From NCBI RefSeq assembly GCF_026627445.1, contig NZ_JAPNLJ010000043.1, positions 1-61,606 of the forward strand: DNA of 61,606 nt, written 5' to 3'. How positions within the stretch are numbered: the first letter of the stretch is position 1; each line of letters begins with the position of its first letter. The translations under genes were made by a program, and so were the position numbers. Shown here piece after piece: positions 23,201-31,050 of the stretch. The notes below the pieces were generated by a model, which worked only from the letters and a program-made list of their open reading frames with translations, had not been told where the DNA came from and did not search any database. Source of the DNA: Streptomyces sp. H27-H1 (GTDB taxonomy: Bacteria; Actinomycetota; Actinomycetes; Streptomycetales; Streptomycetaceae).

Positions 23201-24860
23201 CGCCGCCCTTCTTCGGGTCCGCCCCGGCCAGGAAGACGCCGAAGAGGCCGCGGTCCGGGATGGTCCCGCCCGAGGTGACCGCGAGCCGCTGTGCGCCGGG
23301 CCGGCCGGTGATCGTCCCGGCGACGCGGTCCCACACCACCCGGGGCCGGAGCTCCGCGAAGGCGTCCGACGGGTAGCGGCCGGCCAGCATGTCCAGCACC
23401 GCCGTGAACGCCGAGTCCGGCAGCGCCGCGAAGGGGGCCGCCCGCCGCACCAGGGCGAGCAGGTCGTCCAGTTGCCATGTGTCCATCGCGGTCATCGCGA
23501 CGAGCTGCTGGGCGAGCACGTCCAGTGGGTTCGAGGGGATCCGCAGGGACTCGATCGAGCCCGTGCGCATCCGCTCGGTGACCACGGCGGCCTGCACGAG
23601 GTCGCCCCGGTACTTGGGGAAGACGACCCCGGTGGACACCGCGCCCACCTGGTGCCCGGCCCGGCCCACGCGCTGGAGCCCGGAGGCCACCGAGGGCGGG
23701 GACTCCACCTGGATGACGAGGTCCACCGCGCCCATGTCGATGCCGAGCTCCAGGCTGGAGGTGGCGACCACGGCGGGCAGCCGGCCCGCCTTCAGGTCCT
23801 CCTCCACCAGCGCCCGCTGCTCCTTGGACACCGAGCCGTGGTGGGCGCGGGCCAGCAGCGGCGGAGCGCCCTGGGCGGCGCCCGACTGGGCCATGATCTC
23901 GGCCGGCGGCGGACCCTCGGGGAGCGGGCCGCCCGTGGCCCGCTCGTACGCGATCTCGTTGAGCCGGTTGCACAGGCGCTCGGCGAGGCGCCGGGAGTTG
24001 GCGAACACGATGGTGGACCGGTGGGCCTGGACCAGATCCGCGATCCGCTCCTCCACATGCGGCCAGATGGAGGGCTTGTCGCCACCCTCCTTGCCCTCGG
24101 TGGCGGGGGAGCCGCCCAACTCGCCCATGTCCTCGACCGGAACGACCACCGACAGGTCGAACTCCTTGGTGGAGGGCGGCTGGACGATCTCCACCTTGCC
24201 GCGCGGTGCGAGGTACCGGGCCACCTCGTCCACCGGGCGGACCGTCGCCGAGAGCCCGATCCGGCGCGCGGGGCGGGGCAGCAGCTCGTCCAACCGCTCC
24301 AGGGACAGTGCGAGATGGGCGCCGCGCTTGGTCCCGGCGACCGCGTGCACCTCGTCCAGGATCACCGTCTCGATCCCCGCCAGGGCGTCGCGGGCCGCCG
24401 AGGTCAGCATCAGGAACAGCGACTCGGGCGTGGTGATCAGGATGTCCGGCGGCCGGGTCACCAGTGCGCGCCGCTCGGCCGGCGGGGTGTCACCGGAACG
24501 GATCCCGACCCGGATCTCCGGCTCGGGCAGCCCCAGGCGCACCGATTCCTGCCGGATACCGGTCAGCGGGCTGCGGAGATTGCGCTCCACGTCCACCGCC
24601 AGTGCCTTCAGGGGCGATACGTACAGCACCCGGCAGCGCTTCTTCGGGTCCGCCGGGGGAGGGGTCGAGGCGAGCTGGTCGAGGGCGGCGAGGAAGGCGG
24701 CCAGGGTCTTGCCGGAGCCGGTGGGGGCCACCACCAGCACGTCCGAGCCCGCCCCGATGGCCCGCCAGGCGCCCTCCTGGGCGGGGGTGGGCGCGACGAA
24801 GGCCCCCGTGAACCAGGAACGGGTCGCGGGGGAGAACGAGTCGAGCGCGGCTGCGGACAT
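20265..24860 (-). CDS. lhr: Lhr-family large ATP-dependent helicase
   Basis: This superfamily-2 helicase of about 1531 residues is the full Lhr length. It has a Q-motif region PTPAQ, Walker A APTGSGKT, motif Ia SPLKALAVD, DEVH box (ILDEVHAV), motif III LSATVRP, and motif VI QRVGRAGH. The winged helix and the long Lhr C-terminal domain follow. Lhr translocates 3'-5' on single-stranded DNA and unwinds RNA:DNA hybrids; it is linked to DNA-damage responses in mycobacteria (family knowledge). ATG 24860 is preferred; ATG 24875 is the alternative. It is divergent from the AraC gene with 80 bp between. Confidence 0.94.
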   Translation of the reverse strand: MSAAALDSFSPATRSWFTGAFVAPTPAQEGAWRAIGAGSDVLVVAPTGSGKTLAAFLAALDQLASTPPPADPKKRCRVLYVSPLKALAVDVERNLRSPLTGIRQESVRLGLPEPEIRVGIRSGDTPPAERRALVTRPPDILITTPESLFLMLTSAARDALAGIETVILDEVHAVAGTKRGAHLALSLERLDELLPRPARRIGLSATVRPVDEVARYLAPRGKVEIVQPPSTKEFDLSVVVPVEDMGELGGSPATEGKEGGDKPSIWPHVEERIADLVQAHRSTIVFANSRRLAERLCNRLNEIAYERATGGPLPEGPPPAEIMAQSGAAQGAPPLLARAHHGSVSKEQRALVEEDLKAGRLPAVVATSSLELGIDMGAVDLVIQVESPPSVASGLQRVGRAGHQVGAVSTGVVFPKYRGDLVQAAVVTERMRTGSIESLRIPSNPLDVLAQQLVAMTAMDTWQLDDLLALVRRAAPFAALPDSAFTAVLDMLAGRYPSDAFAELRPRVVWDRVAGTITGRPGAQRLAVTSGGTIPDRGLFGVFLAGADPKKGGGRVGELDEEMVYESRVGDVFTLGTTSWRIVDITRDRVLVTPAPGVPGRLPFWKGDQLGRPLELGRAVGAFLRELGGLTAEDARLRLLAAGLDTWAAENVLSYLAEQREACGHVPDDRTIVVERFRDELGDWRVVVHSPFGAQVHAPWALALGARLSERYGMDAQVMHADDGIVLRLPDADLLSMDLDLLDHDPAPNRSFDFDDEKPPLGAADIAFDHGDIQQIVTDQVGGSALFASRFRECAARALLLPRRNPGKRTPLWQQRQRASQLLQVASEFGSFPIVLEAVRECLQDVFDVPGLTELMGDIEARRVRLVEVTTVEPSPFARSLLFGYVAQFLYEGDSPLAERRAAALSLDSRLLAELLGQAELRELLDAEVLTELERELQWLTEDRRAKDAESVADLLRLLGPLTPAELAARGAQPQWAQSLSAARRAIRVRIGGEDHWAAIEDAGRLRDALGTALPVGVPEAFTEPVKDPLGDLLARHARTHGPFTTVTAAARFGLGTAVTDGALHRLAAAGRVVQGEFHPAGIGQEWCDATVLRRLRRRSLAALRQELEPVPPASLATFLPQWQHLGGALRGVDGLARAIEQLQGAAVPASALERLILPSRVADYSPTLLDELTTTGEVLWAGAGALAGKDGWVSLYLADAAPLLLPPPHPLELSPLHAAVLDVLAAGYGLFFRQLADRVRTLHPDASDGDLSAAVWDLAWSGRLTNDTLAPLRSLLGSGRTAGATAHRARRTIPRGRYGTLTTPTSRTGPPTVSGRWSLLPAHAPDPTHRAHALARTLLDRHGVVTRGAVAAEGVQGGFSAVYRVLSAFEDSGQARRGYVVEGLGAAQFAMDGAVDRLRAAERTPPPLAAVVLAAADPANAYGAALPWPEPPSGATHKPGRKAGSLVVLVDGELTLYLERGGKTLLAWPPPDDPRLTAALSALTAASLKGTLPALTVERVNAAPSLTSPYAPPIEATGFHATPQGLRLRH

Positions 24861-24940
24861 GCCCCCATCGTGCACCCGCCCACTGACAAGCGGGCGGACC
24901 TGCGCAAACGCCCCGGCGGGGCGGGGCGCAGAATGGGGGG

Positions 24941-25789
24941 ATGGGCACGGGCACCGGAGCGGACGAGGGCCGCCGGGAGTGGGCGCGGCACTGGCAGTAC
25001 GCGGAACTGCCCGGGCTGGACCTGCTGCGCGCCCACTACGTACGCCACACCTTCCCGCGCCACGCCCACGACGGGTACGTCATCGCGGCCGTCACCGGCG
25101 GCGTCGAGGAGATCGGCCTGCCGGGAGACACCCTGCGCGCCGGGCCCGGCAGCGTGGTCCTGATCAACCCCGAGGTCCCGCACACCGCCCGCGCCGGGGC
25201 CCCCGAGGGCTGGGCCTACGCCACCCTCTACCCCTCCCGGGCGCTGATCACCGAGGTCGCCACCGAGATCGGGACCCTGCGCGGAACCCCCGGTTTCACC
25301 GCCGCCATGGTCGCCGACCCGCAGGCCTCGCTGGCCATCACCGAGGTCCACCGGGCCGCCGAGGCCGGCAACGCGCTGGCCGCCGACACCCTGCTGCGCG
25401 GGGTGGTGGCCCGGATGCTGACCCGGCACGCCGGACCGCTGCCCGCCCGCAGCGCAGGCCGCGCGGGCGCCGCCGACGCGGAGCGGGCCCGGGCCGTACT
25501 GGAGGAGCGGATGGGGGAGCCCCCGTCGCTGGAGCAGCTCGCGGCGGAGCTGGGCACGAGCCCCTTCGCCCTGCTGCGGGCCTTCCGGGACCGGTACGGC
25601 ATGCCTCCGCACACCTGGCTGACCGACGCCCGGGTCCGGCGGGCGCGCCGGCTGCTCGACGCGGGAATCCCGCCGGCGGAGGCGGCCGTCACCGTCGGCT
25701 TCACCGACCAGCCACACCTGAACCGGCACTTCACCCGCATCGTGGGGGTCCCGCCGGGGGCTTACCGGCGGGGTCGGGCGGCTGGCTAG
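24941..25789 (+). CDS. AraC-family transcriptional regulator with cupin sensor domain
   Basis: The 282-residue protein has an N-terminal cupin-type sensor (about 15-110; YVRHTFPRHAHDGYVIAAV, INPEVPHTA) and a C-terminal double helix-turn-helix (about 185-280; SLEQLAAELGTSPFALLRAF, VTVGFTDQPHLNRHFTRIVG). ATG 24941 is preceded by GGGGGG and by CAGAAT six bases upstream, so either a ribosome-binding site or a leaderless start is possible. AraC regulators of this type often sit next to azlCD; here azlC is 1.5 kb away, behind a broken gene and a nucleotidyltransferase, so it may still control the exporter. Confidence 0.9.
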   Translation: MGTGTGADEGRREWARHWQYAELPGLDLLRAHYVRHTFPRHAHDGYVIAAVTGGVEEIGLPGDTLRAGPGSVVLINPEVPHTARAGAPEGWAYATLYPSRALITEVATEIGTLRGTPGFTAAMVADPQASLAITEVHRAAEAGNALAADTLLRGVVARMLTRHAGPLPARSAGRAGAADAERARAVLEERMGEPPSLEQLAAELGTSPFALLRAFRDRYGMPPHTWLTDARVRRARRLLDAGIPPAEAAVTVGFTDQPHLNRHFTRIVGVPPGAYRRGRAAG

Positions 25790-25799
25790 CATCTGGATC

Positions 25800-26448
25800 A
25801 TGGACGGGCTGGAGCGGGCGGTGTACGGGGCGGACCCCCCGGTCCTGGCCGAGGAGTTGGAGGCGGCCGGGTTCACCGCGGATCCGGAGCGGTCGCTGCT
25901 GGCGGGGGAGTTCGCGGTGATCTCGCGGGTGCGGCGGGACCCAGGTGCGCTCCGACCTCTCGGACGCACAGGTACGCGAGCTGGCCGCCGCGAGCGGCCC
26001 GCACGCGACGCCGCTGGCCGAGGTGGAGGCCGACGGCTGGGCCGCGTACGGCCGAGGCGGCCGGGGGGACACCGTGGTTCTGCTCGACGGCGGCCGGGTG
26101 ACCGTGGCGGGGTGGGCCGGACGATTCGCGGACTCGGGCTTCGTCGTCATCGGCGGGGTGACCGGACCGCACACCGAACTCGTGGCGGCCTTCGCCCCGC
26201 TTGCGGCGAAGGCCTGTCTCATGGGCCGCGCGGCGCCGTACTGCGTTGCGGAGGCGGAGGGAGAGCTGCGCACCGCACTGTCCACGGCCGGGTTCGCGGA
26301 GATCACGACGGTACGCACGTACCGGTGGGCCCCGGACGGCAGCCCCGTCCGGACCCGGCCGGTCCGGGAGCACCGACCCGGCGGGGGTCGAAGACGTAGC
26401 CGGCGTGCTGCCAGTCGAGCCAGTGCAGCAGCTCCGCCGGGCGGGTGA
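25800..26448 (+). pseudogene. frameshifted gene of unknown function
   Basis: ATG 25800 opens a good coding frame (MDGLERAVYGADPP..., EEL-EAAGFTADPERS..., EFAVISRVRRD) that shifts near 25940 into the frame continuing QVRSDLSDAQVRELAAAS, then ...GWAAYGRGGRGDTVVLLDG... and ...ELRTALSTAGFAEITTVRTYRW. Removing one C from GACCC at 25939-25943 restores one frame, so this is a +1 mutation or a sequencing error. TAGCAT lies exactly 7 nt before the ATG (leaderless type). The last ~30 codons, before TGA 26446, overlap an antisense gene fragment, so the natural C-terminus looks lost. I do not recognise the family. Confidence 0.55.
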
Positions 26449-26457
26449 GGTCGGGCG
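26372..26457 (-). pseudogene. fragment of a DUF2716-like protein
   Basis: On the minus strand one frame reads DLTRPAELLHWLDWQHAGYV followed by FDPRRVGAPG, with strong codon bias. This resembles the start of Streptomyces DUF2716 proteins as I remember them (HWLDWQHxGYxFDP). There is an in-frame TGA directly upstream, no start codon, and the reading is lost after VGAPG. It therefore looks like a relic left 35 bp downstream of the nucleotidyltransferase gene. The family assignment is from memory. Confidence 0.45.
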
Positions 26458-26493
26458 GAACTCACCGCCCTGCTCGGTGAGCCGCCGAGACGC

Positions 26494-27300
26494 CTAGAGC
26501 GCCAGCGCCGCCCGGGTCTCCTCGACCAGGGTGCGGGCCTCGGCCACCGTCGCCGTCAGGGAGGACGCCGTCGTGCCCTGCACGCCCAGCAGGGTCCGTA
26601 CGCGCTCGCCGAAGCCGGCCGGAGCGGACGGCAGGGCCTCGGCGGCGGCCAGGGCACCCTTCTCGTTCAGGCACCAGCGCCGGTCCGCCGCGAAGAGCGC
26701 CTGGACGAGGATGCCGAAGGCCTTGGACAGGCACAGCGAGACGTACAGGCCGTCCGCGCGGGCCGCGCCCTTCGCGGCGCCCGCTGCGAGGAACTCCGCC
26801 TCCCAGGCCCCCGCGATCAAGGCGTCCCGCAGCGGCTCCGGGTAGGCCGAGACCGAGGTGCGCAGGGCGGCCAGCCCGCCCGTCGGGTCCGCCAGGACCT
26901 GGCCGAGGGCCACCTCGCCCGGGTAGCAGGGGGACCAGAAGCCGAGCGGGTGCCCCGGCTGCACGCCCACCTCGTAGCGGCCCTCGCGGCAGTCCTCCCA
27001 GACCCGCTCGACCCGGTCCAGGTCCCGCAGGATCCAGTCCACCGCCACGCCGTCGACCTTCAGCCACGCACCGCCGTCGACCCAGGGCCCCCAGCCGCCC
27101 GGGCCGGCCACGTCCACGCCCGGTCCGGCCAGCGCGCGCAGCGCGCCGAGGTCGAGTGCGTCGCCGCGGTAGTAGACGCCGAGGTCCCAGTCCGATTCCG
27201 GCCGGTGCTCGCCGCGGGCCCGGCTGCCGCCGAGCATGACTCCGCTCACGCCGGGCACCTGGGCCAGCCGGTCCGCCATTTCCTTGATCACCTCACGCAT
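26494..27300 (-). CDS. nucleotidyltransferase-fold protein
   Basis: The 268-residue protein carries the minimal nucleotidyltransferase signature GGSRARGEHRPESDWDLGVY: Gly-Ser followed by the catalytic Asp-x-Asp near residue 40. A third acidic candidate is D in VAVDWIL. The C-terminal half is helical, as in kanamycin-nucleotidyltransferase-like and MNT-type proteins. ATG 27300 is the only well-placed start. Such proteins transfer nucleotides to small molecules, tRNA or partner toxins; no HEPN partner is visible here. The substrate is unknown. It is divergent from azlC, with about 50 bp between. Confidence 0.82.
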   Translation of the reverse strand: MREVIKEMADRLAQVPGVSGVMLGGSRARGEHRPESDWDLGVYYRGDALDLGALRALAGPGVDVAGPGGWGPWVDGGAWLKVDGVAVDWILRDLDRVERVWEDCREGRYEVGVQPGHPLGFWSPCYPGEVALGQVLADPTGGLAALRTSVSAYPEPLRDALIAGAWEAEFLAAGAAKGAARADGLYVSLCLSKAFGILVQALFAADRRWCLNEKGALAAAEALPSAPAGFGERVRTLLGVQGTTASSLTATVAEARTLVEETRAALAL

Positions 27301-27351
27301 GGTGCAAGAACGTACAAGACCCGGATGCCGCTCCCTGCGTAATTTCGGGGC

Positions 27352-28116
27352 GTGGGAGAACATCAGATGGTGATACCAGAAGTCCCCGACGAGGCCACCG
27401 GGCCTGTGGTTGGGGCCGTGCCCGTGGTCGGGGCGGGGGCCGAGGTCACGGACAAGCCGCGCGCTGCCGTGGTCCGGGACGCGCTCGGCGTCGGAGTGGC
27501 GGTCGGGCTGTCCGGGTTCGCCTTCGGGGTGACCGCGGCCGGGGCGGGGGTCAGCACCCTCCAGGCCTGCGTGCTGAGTCTGCTGGTGTTCACCGGGGCC
27601 TCGCAGTTCGCGCTGGTCGGGGCACTGGCCGCCGGCGGGAACCCCTTCACGGCCGCTGCCGGGGCCTTCTTCCTCGGCACCCGCAACGCCTTCTACGGGC
27701 TGAGGCTGTCCCAGCTGCTCGCGCTGCCCAAGGCCGTGCGGCCGCTCGCCGCGCACTGGGTGATCGACGAGACCACCGCCGTGGCCCTGGCCCAGCCCGA
27801 CCGCAAATCGGCCCGGCTCGGCTTCACCGTGACCGGGCTGAGCCTCTACGTCCTGTGGAACCTCACCACCCTGCTCGGCGCGCTCGGCGCCGAGGCCATC
27901 GGGGACACCAGGACGTGGGGGCTGGACGCCGCCGGGCCCGCCGTGTTCCTCGCACTGCTCGCGCCGATGCTGAAGACCTCCACCGAGCGGGCCGTCGCCG
28001 GGCTCGCCCTCGTGCTGGGGCTGGGCCTGCTGCCCGTGCTCCCCGCCGGGGTGCCCGTGCTGATCGCGGCGCTGGCCGCGCCGATCGTGCTGTGGATGAA
28101 GGGACGACGCTCGTGA
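27352..28116 (+). CDS. azlC: AzlC-family branched-chain amino acid exporter, large subunit
   Basis: The 254-residue membrane protein has the AzlC pattern: SGFAFGVTAAGAG, the conserved FTGASQFALVGAL and FFLGTRNAFYGLRLS segments, and about five to six helices. AzlC with AzlD forms an exporter for branched-chain amino acids or analogues. Start: GTG 27352, or ATG 27367, which has GGGAG (27354-27358) in front. The stop overlaps the azlD GTG by four bases, so the two are translationally coupled. Confidence 0.92.
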   Translation: MGEHQMVIPEVPDEATGPVVGAVPVVGAGAEVTDKPRAAVVRDALGVGVAVGLSGFAFGVTAAGAGVSTLQACVLSLLVFTGASQFALVGALAAGGNPFTAAAGAFFLGTRNAFYGLRLSQLLALPKAVRPLAAHWVIDETTAVALAQPDRKSARLGFTVTGLSLYVLWNLTTLLGALGAEAIGDTRTWGLDAAGPAVFLALLAPMLKTSTERAVAGLALVLGLGLLPVLPAGVPVLIAALAAPIVLWMKGRRS

Positions 28117-28421
28117 ACGTCTGGATCGCCATCGGACTCACCGTGGTCGGCTGCTACGCCGTGAAGCTCGCCGGACTGCTCGTCCCCGCCGGAGCCCTGG
28201 AACGGCCCGCGGTGCGCAAGCTCGCCGCGCTCCTGCCGGTCGCACTGCTCGCCGCGCTCACCGCGCAGCAGACCTTCGCCACCGGCCAGGAGCTGGTGCT
28301 CGACGCCCGCGCCGCCGGGCTCGCCGCCGCCGCGGTCGCGTTGCTGATGCGGGCTCCCTTCCTCGTCGTGGTCGCGGCCGCCGTCCTCGTCACCGCGGGG
28401 CTGCGGGCCCTGGGAGGCTAG
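28113..28421 (+). CDS. azlD: AzlD-family small exporter subunit
   Basis: The 102-residue protein has four hydrophobic helices (IAIGLTVVGCYAVKLAGLLV, LAALLPVALLAALTAQQ and two more), typical of AzlD. GTG 28113 overlaps the azlC TGA (GTGA), which fixes the start. Its last 32 bases overlap the end of the convergent toroid-protein gene. Confidence 0.9.
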   Translation: MNVWIAIGLTVVGCYAVKLAGLLVPAGALERPAVRKLAALLPVALLAALTAQQTFATGQELVLDARAAGLAAAAVALLMRAPFLVVVAAAVLVTAGLRALGG

Positions 28422-29364
28422 CGGCGGCCGGGAGCCGGCCGTACGCGCGCAGGGTCAGCAGCGCCTCCACCGTGGCGATCGGGCGCCGCTCCAGCGAGCT
28501 GCCCGGCGCCCACTCCCCTCGGTCCACCGGCCAGCCGCCGTCCGGCTGCTGCCGGCCGGCCAGGAAGTGCAGCGCGCCGCCCAGCTCCGCGTCCGTGAAC
28601 CAGCCGCGGGCGAGGGACTCCGGGCGGCGGGCGAGGTCGTACGGGTACAGGTGCTCGCCCGGCGCGTGCCCGGGCACCGGCGGGTACGCGTCCTGCCGCG
28701 CGGGGTCCAGTACGACGAGCCGGTGCTCGCGCACCAGCCGTCCCAGCCGGTCGGCGGCCGCCGCGGCCCGGGACCGGTCGGGTACCCCGTCCAGGAAGGC
28801 CACCGCGCCCTGGATCTCGTACGGGTGCCAGTGGCGCAGGTTCTCCACCCGGTCCCAGCAGAAGTCCGTCGCCCGGAACAGCCATGCGTGCCACACCCGG
28901 TTGCGGTGCAGGAGCCCGACGACGGGGCCGGTGGCCAGCAGGTCGCCCGGCGGATCGTCGCGCAGTGGGTGGAAGGGGGCCGCCGGGTAGCCGCCGGGGG
29001 CCGGAGCGGTCACCGCGAGCGCCCCGTCCGGGGTGGAGATCCGGGCCAGGTGGGCACAGAGCCGCTCGATGCGCTGTCCGGCGCAGCGGCCCAGGCCGTC
29101 CAGGACGCGCAGGGCGTGGGCGGTGTGCAGCGGGTGGCTCAGCGGGCCGCGCAGATCCGGGTCGAGGGCGTGGCCGTAGCCGCCGTCGCCGCCGAGGTAG
29201 GCGCCGAGGGCGGCATCCACCGGGTCGGCGTCCCCGCCGAGGAAATGGAACGCGAACCTCCGCTGCTCCAGCACGCGTGCCGTGAGCCAGATGAACTGCT
29301 CGGCGCGGGCCAGTGCGCTCATCGCCGCCGGCGCCGCCGGGGCGCGAGTCTCGTCTCCAGGCAT
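28390..29364 (-). CDS. hypothetical protein with alpha/alpha-toroid (prenyltransferase/squalene-cyclase-like) repeats
   Basis: The 324-residue protein contains repeated helix-hairpin units with QW-like motifs (YLGGDGGYGHALDPDL, FLAGRQQPDGGWPVDRGEW, ATVEALLTLRAY), as in the terpenoid-cyclase/prenyltransferase toroid fold. The DxDD and DCTAE catalytic motifs of squalene cyclases are not seen, so catalysis is doubtful. Start ATG 29364 or the second Met at 29322. It ends 32 bases inside azlD on the opposite strand. Function unknown. Confidence 0.72.
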   Translation of the reverse strand: MPGDETRAPAAPAAMSALARAEQFIWLTARVLEQRRFAFHFLGGDADPVDAALGAYLGGDGGYGHALDPDLRGPLSHPLHTAHALRVLDGLGRCAGQRIERLCAHLARISTPDGALAVTAPAPGGYPAAPFHPLRDDPPGDLLATGPVVGLLHRNRVWHAWLFRATDFCWDRVENLRHWHPYEIQGAVAFLDGVPDRSRAAAAADRLGRLVREHRLVVLDPARQDAYPPVPGHAPGEHLYPYDLARRPESLARGWFTDAELGGALHFLAGRQQPDGGWPVDRGEWAPGSSLERRPIATVEALLTLRAYGRLPAAASLPGPAAPR

Positions 29365-29445
29365 GCCGGAAACCGTAGGGGCCCGCGCTGCGCCGAGGTG
29401 GCCCGAACGGGGCGGGTGCACTCTCCGGGGCGGGATACTGGAGGC

Positions 29446-29640
29446 ATGCGGTTGACGATTTTCTGGGAGCGGATGGCCGAGCACTTCGGCGCGGGCTACG
29501 CGGACTCCTTCGCGCGGGACCACGTCATGACGGAGCTCGGAGGACGCACGGTCCACCAGGCGCTGGACGCGGGCTGGGAGACCAAGGACGTGTGGCGCGC
29601 CGTGTGTTCGGCGGTCGACGTGCCCGCCTCGCTGCGGTAG
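29446..29640 (+). CDS. DUF3046 protein
   Basis: This 64-residue actinobacterial small protein (MRLTIFWERMAEHFGAGYAD..., HQALDAGWETKDVWRAVC) matches the DUF3046 family, commonly found a few kilobases from recA. ATG 29446 has GGAGG directly upstream; GATACT six bases before it could also be a -10 element. No function is established, and no catalytic or metal-binding pattern is visible. The ends are secure because the whole protein matches the family length. Confidence 0.88.
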   Translation: MRLTIFWERMAEHFGAGYADSFARDHVMTELGGRTVHQALDAGWETKDVWRAVCSAVDVPASLR

Positions 29641-29745
29641 CGCCGGGCGGGAGGGCCGGCGGTCGGGCCGCCGGGCGGCCGGTGTGGGGCGCGGTGCGCG
29701 CGACGCCTTCGCGGTACGCGGCGCCGGTGGGCCAGACTGGGCGCC

Positions 29746-31050
29746 GTGGCAGCCAGCGAAGAGACGACCGACCAGCCCGCAGACCCCCCGGGCACGCCCC
29801 CGCCCGGCCCGGCGGGGGCGTCAGACGCCTCGGCGGCAGGGCCCCGTAGGAGCGGGAGCGGGACCGGTGCGGGAGACGCGCAGGTGCCGGGCCCCGGGGC
29901 GGGCGGTCCCGCGGGGCCGGGCGGTCCCGGCGCGGGGGCTGCGGCGGAGGCCCGGATGCCACGCTGGCTACCGCGCGCCGTGGTCCTCGTACTGGCCCTC
30001 GTGGCCTGTTTCCAACTCGGCAGCTGGGCCTTCCACCAGCTGATCGGGCTGCTCATCAACATCCTGATCGCGTTCTTCCTCGCGCTCGCGATCGAACCGG
30101 CCGTGGCCCGGATGGCGGCCCGCGGCATGCGCCGCGGACTCGCCACCTTCCTGGTGTCCCTCGGGGTATTCGTCGCCGGCGCGGGATTCGTCGTCCTGCT
30201 CGGCTCGGTACTCGCCGCGCAGATCGTCGACCTGGTGGAAGGCTTTCCGGGTTACCTCGACTCGCTGATCGGCTCGATCAACGACACCTTCCACACGGAC
30301 CTGTCCCGGCTGGACATCCAGGACAGCCTGCTGCACTCGGACTGGCTCCAGAAGTACGTGCAGAACAGCGCGAGCGGCGTGCTCGACGTGTCCGCCACCG
30401 TGCTCGGCGGACTCTTCAAGCTGCTGACGATCGGTCTGTTCTCCTTCTACTTCGCCGCCGACGGGCCGCGGCTGCGCCGCGCCCTGTGCTCCGTACTGCC
30501 GCCCGCGAAGCAGGCGGAGGTGCTGCGGGCGTGGGAGATCGCCGTCACCAAGACGGGCGGGTACCTCTACTCGCGCGGGCTGATGGCGCTGATCTCCGGG
30601 ATCGCGCACTACATCTGCTTCGCGGTGCTGGGCGTGCCGTACGCGCCCGCGCTCGCGGTGTGGGTGGGGCTGGTGTCCCAGTTCATCCCCACCATCGGCA
30701 CCTACCTGGCGGGCGCGCTGCCGATGCTGCTCGCCTTCACGGTCAGCCCCTGGTACGCGCTGTACGTGCTCGGATTCGTGGTGGTGTACCAGCAGTTCGA
30801 GAACTACGTGCTCCAGCCGAAGCTGACCTCGAAGACGGTGGACATCCACCCGGCGGTGGCCTTCGGATCGGTCATCGCGGGTACCGCCCTGCTGGGCGCG
30901 GTCGGGGCGCTCATCGCGATCCCGGCCGTGGCCACGATGCAGGCCTTCCTCGGCGCGTACGTGAAGCGGTACGCGCTGACAGCCGAGGCGGACGCCTCTA
31001 CTTCGCCGCCTCGTCCGAGGAGGCGAGTACGGCTGCCAGGGCGTCGGTGA
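29746..31050 (+). CDS. AI-2E-family (PerM) membrane transporter
   Basis: The 434-residue protein has a long disordered Ala/Gly/Pro-rich N-terminus (~65 residues), then about seven or eight membrane helices with the UPF0118 pattern (FFLALAIEPAVARM, LFSFYFAADGPRLRR, GVPYAPALAVWVGLVSQFIP, VVYQQFENYVLQPKL). Family members include the AI-2 exporter TqsA and sodium/proton antiporters; the substrate is unknown here. GTG 29746 has CAGACT exactly 7 nt upstream (leaderless type); ATG 29956, just before the first helix, is the alternative. The last 53 bases overlap the convergent Clp-N gene. Confidence 0.85.
   Translation: MAASEETTDQPADPPGTPPPGPAGASDASAAGPRRSGSGTGAGDAQVPGPGAGGPAGPGGPGAGAAAEARMPRWLPRAVVLVLALVACFQLGSWAFHQLIGLLINILIAFFLALAIEPAVARMAARGMRRGLATFLVSLGVFVAGAGFVVLLGSVLAAQIVDLVEGFPGYLDSLIGSINDTFHTDLSRLDIQDSLLHSDWLQKYVQNSASGVLDVSATVLGGLFKLLTIGLFSFYFAADGPRLRRALCSVLPPAKQAEVLRAWEIAVTKTGGYLYSRGLMALISGIAHYICFAVLGVPYAPALAVWVGLVSQFIPTIGTYLAGALPMLLAFTVSPWYALYVLGFVVVYQQFENYVLQPKLTSKTVDIHPAVAFGSVIAGTALLGAVGALIAIPAVATMQAFLGAYVKRYALTAEADASTSPPRPRRRVRLPGRR

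Noticed and set aside
29656..29674. A weak hairpin after the DUF3046 gene
   Set aside because: It is only 7 bp in very GC-rich sequence, so it cannot be separated from chance.
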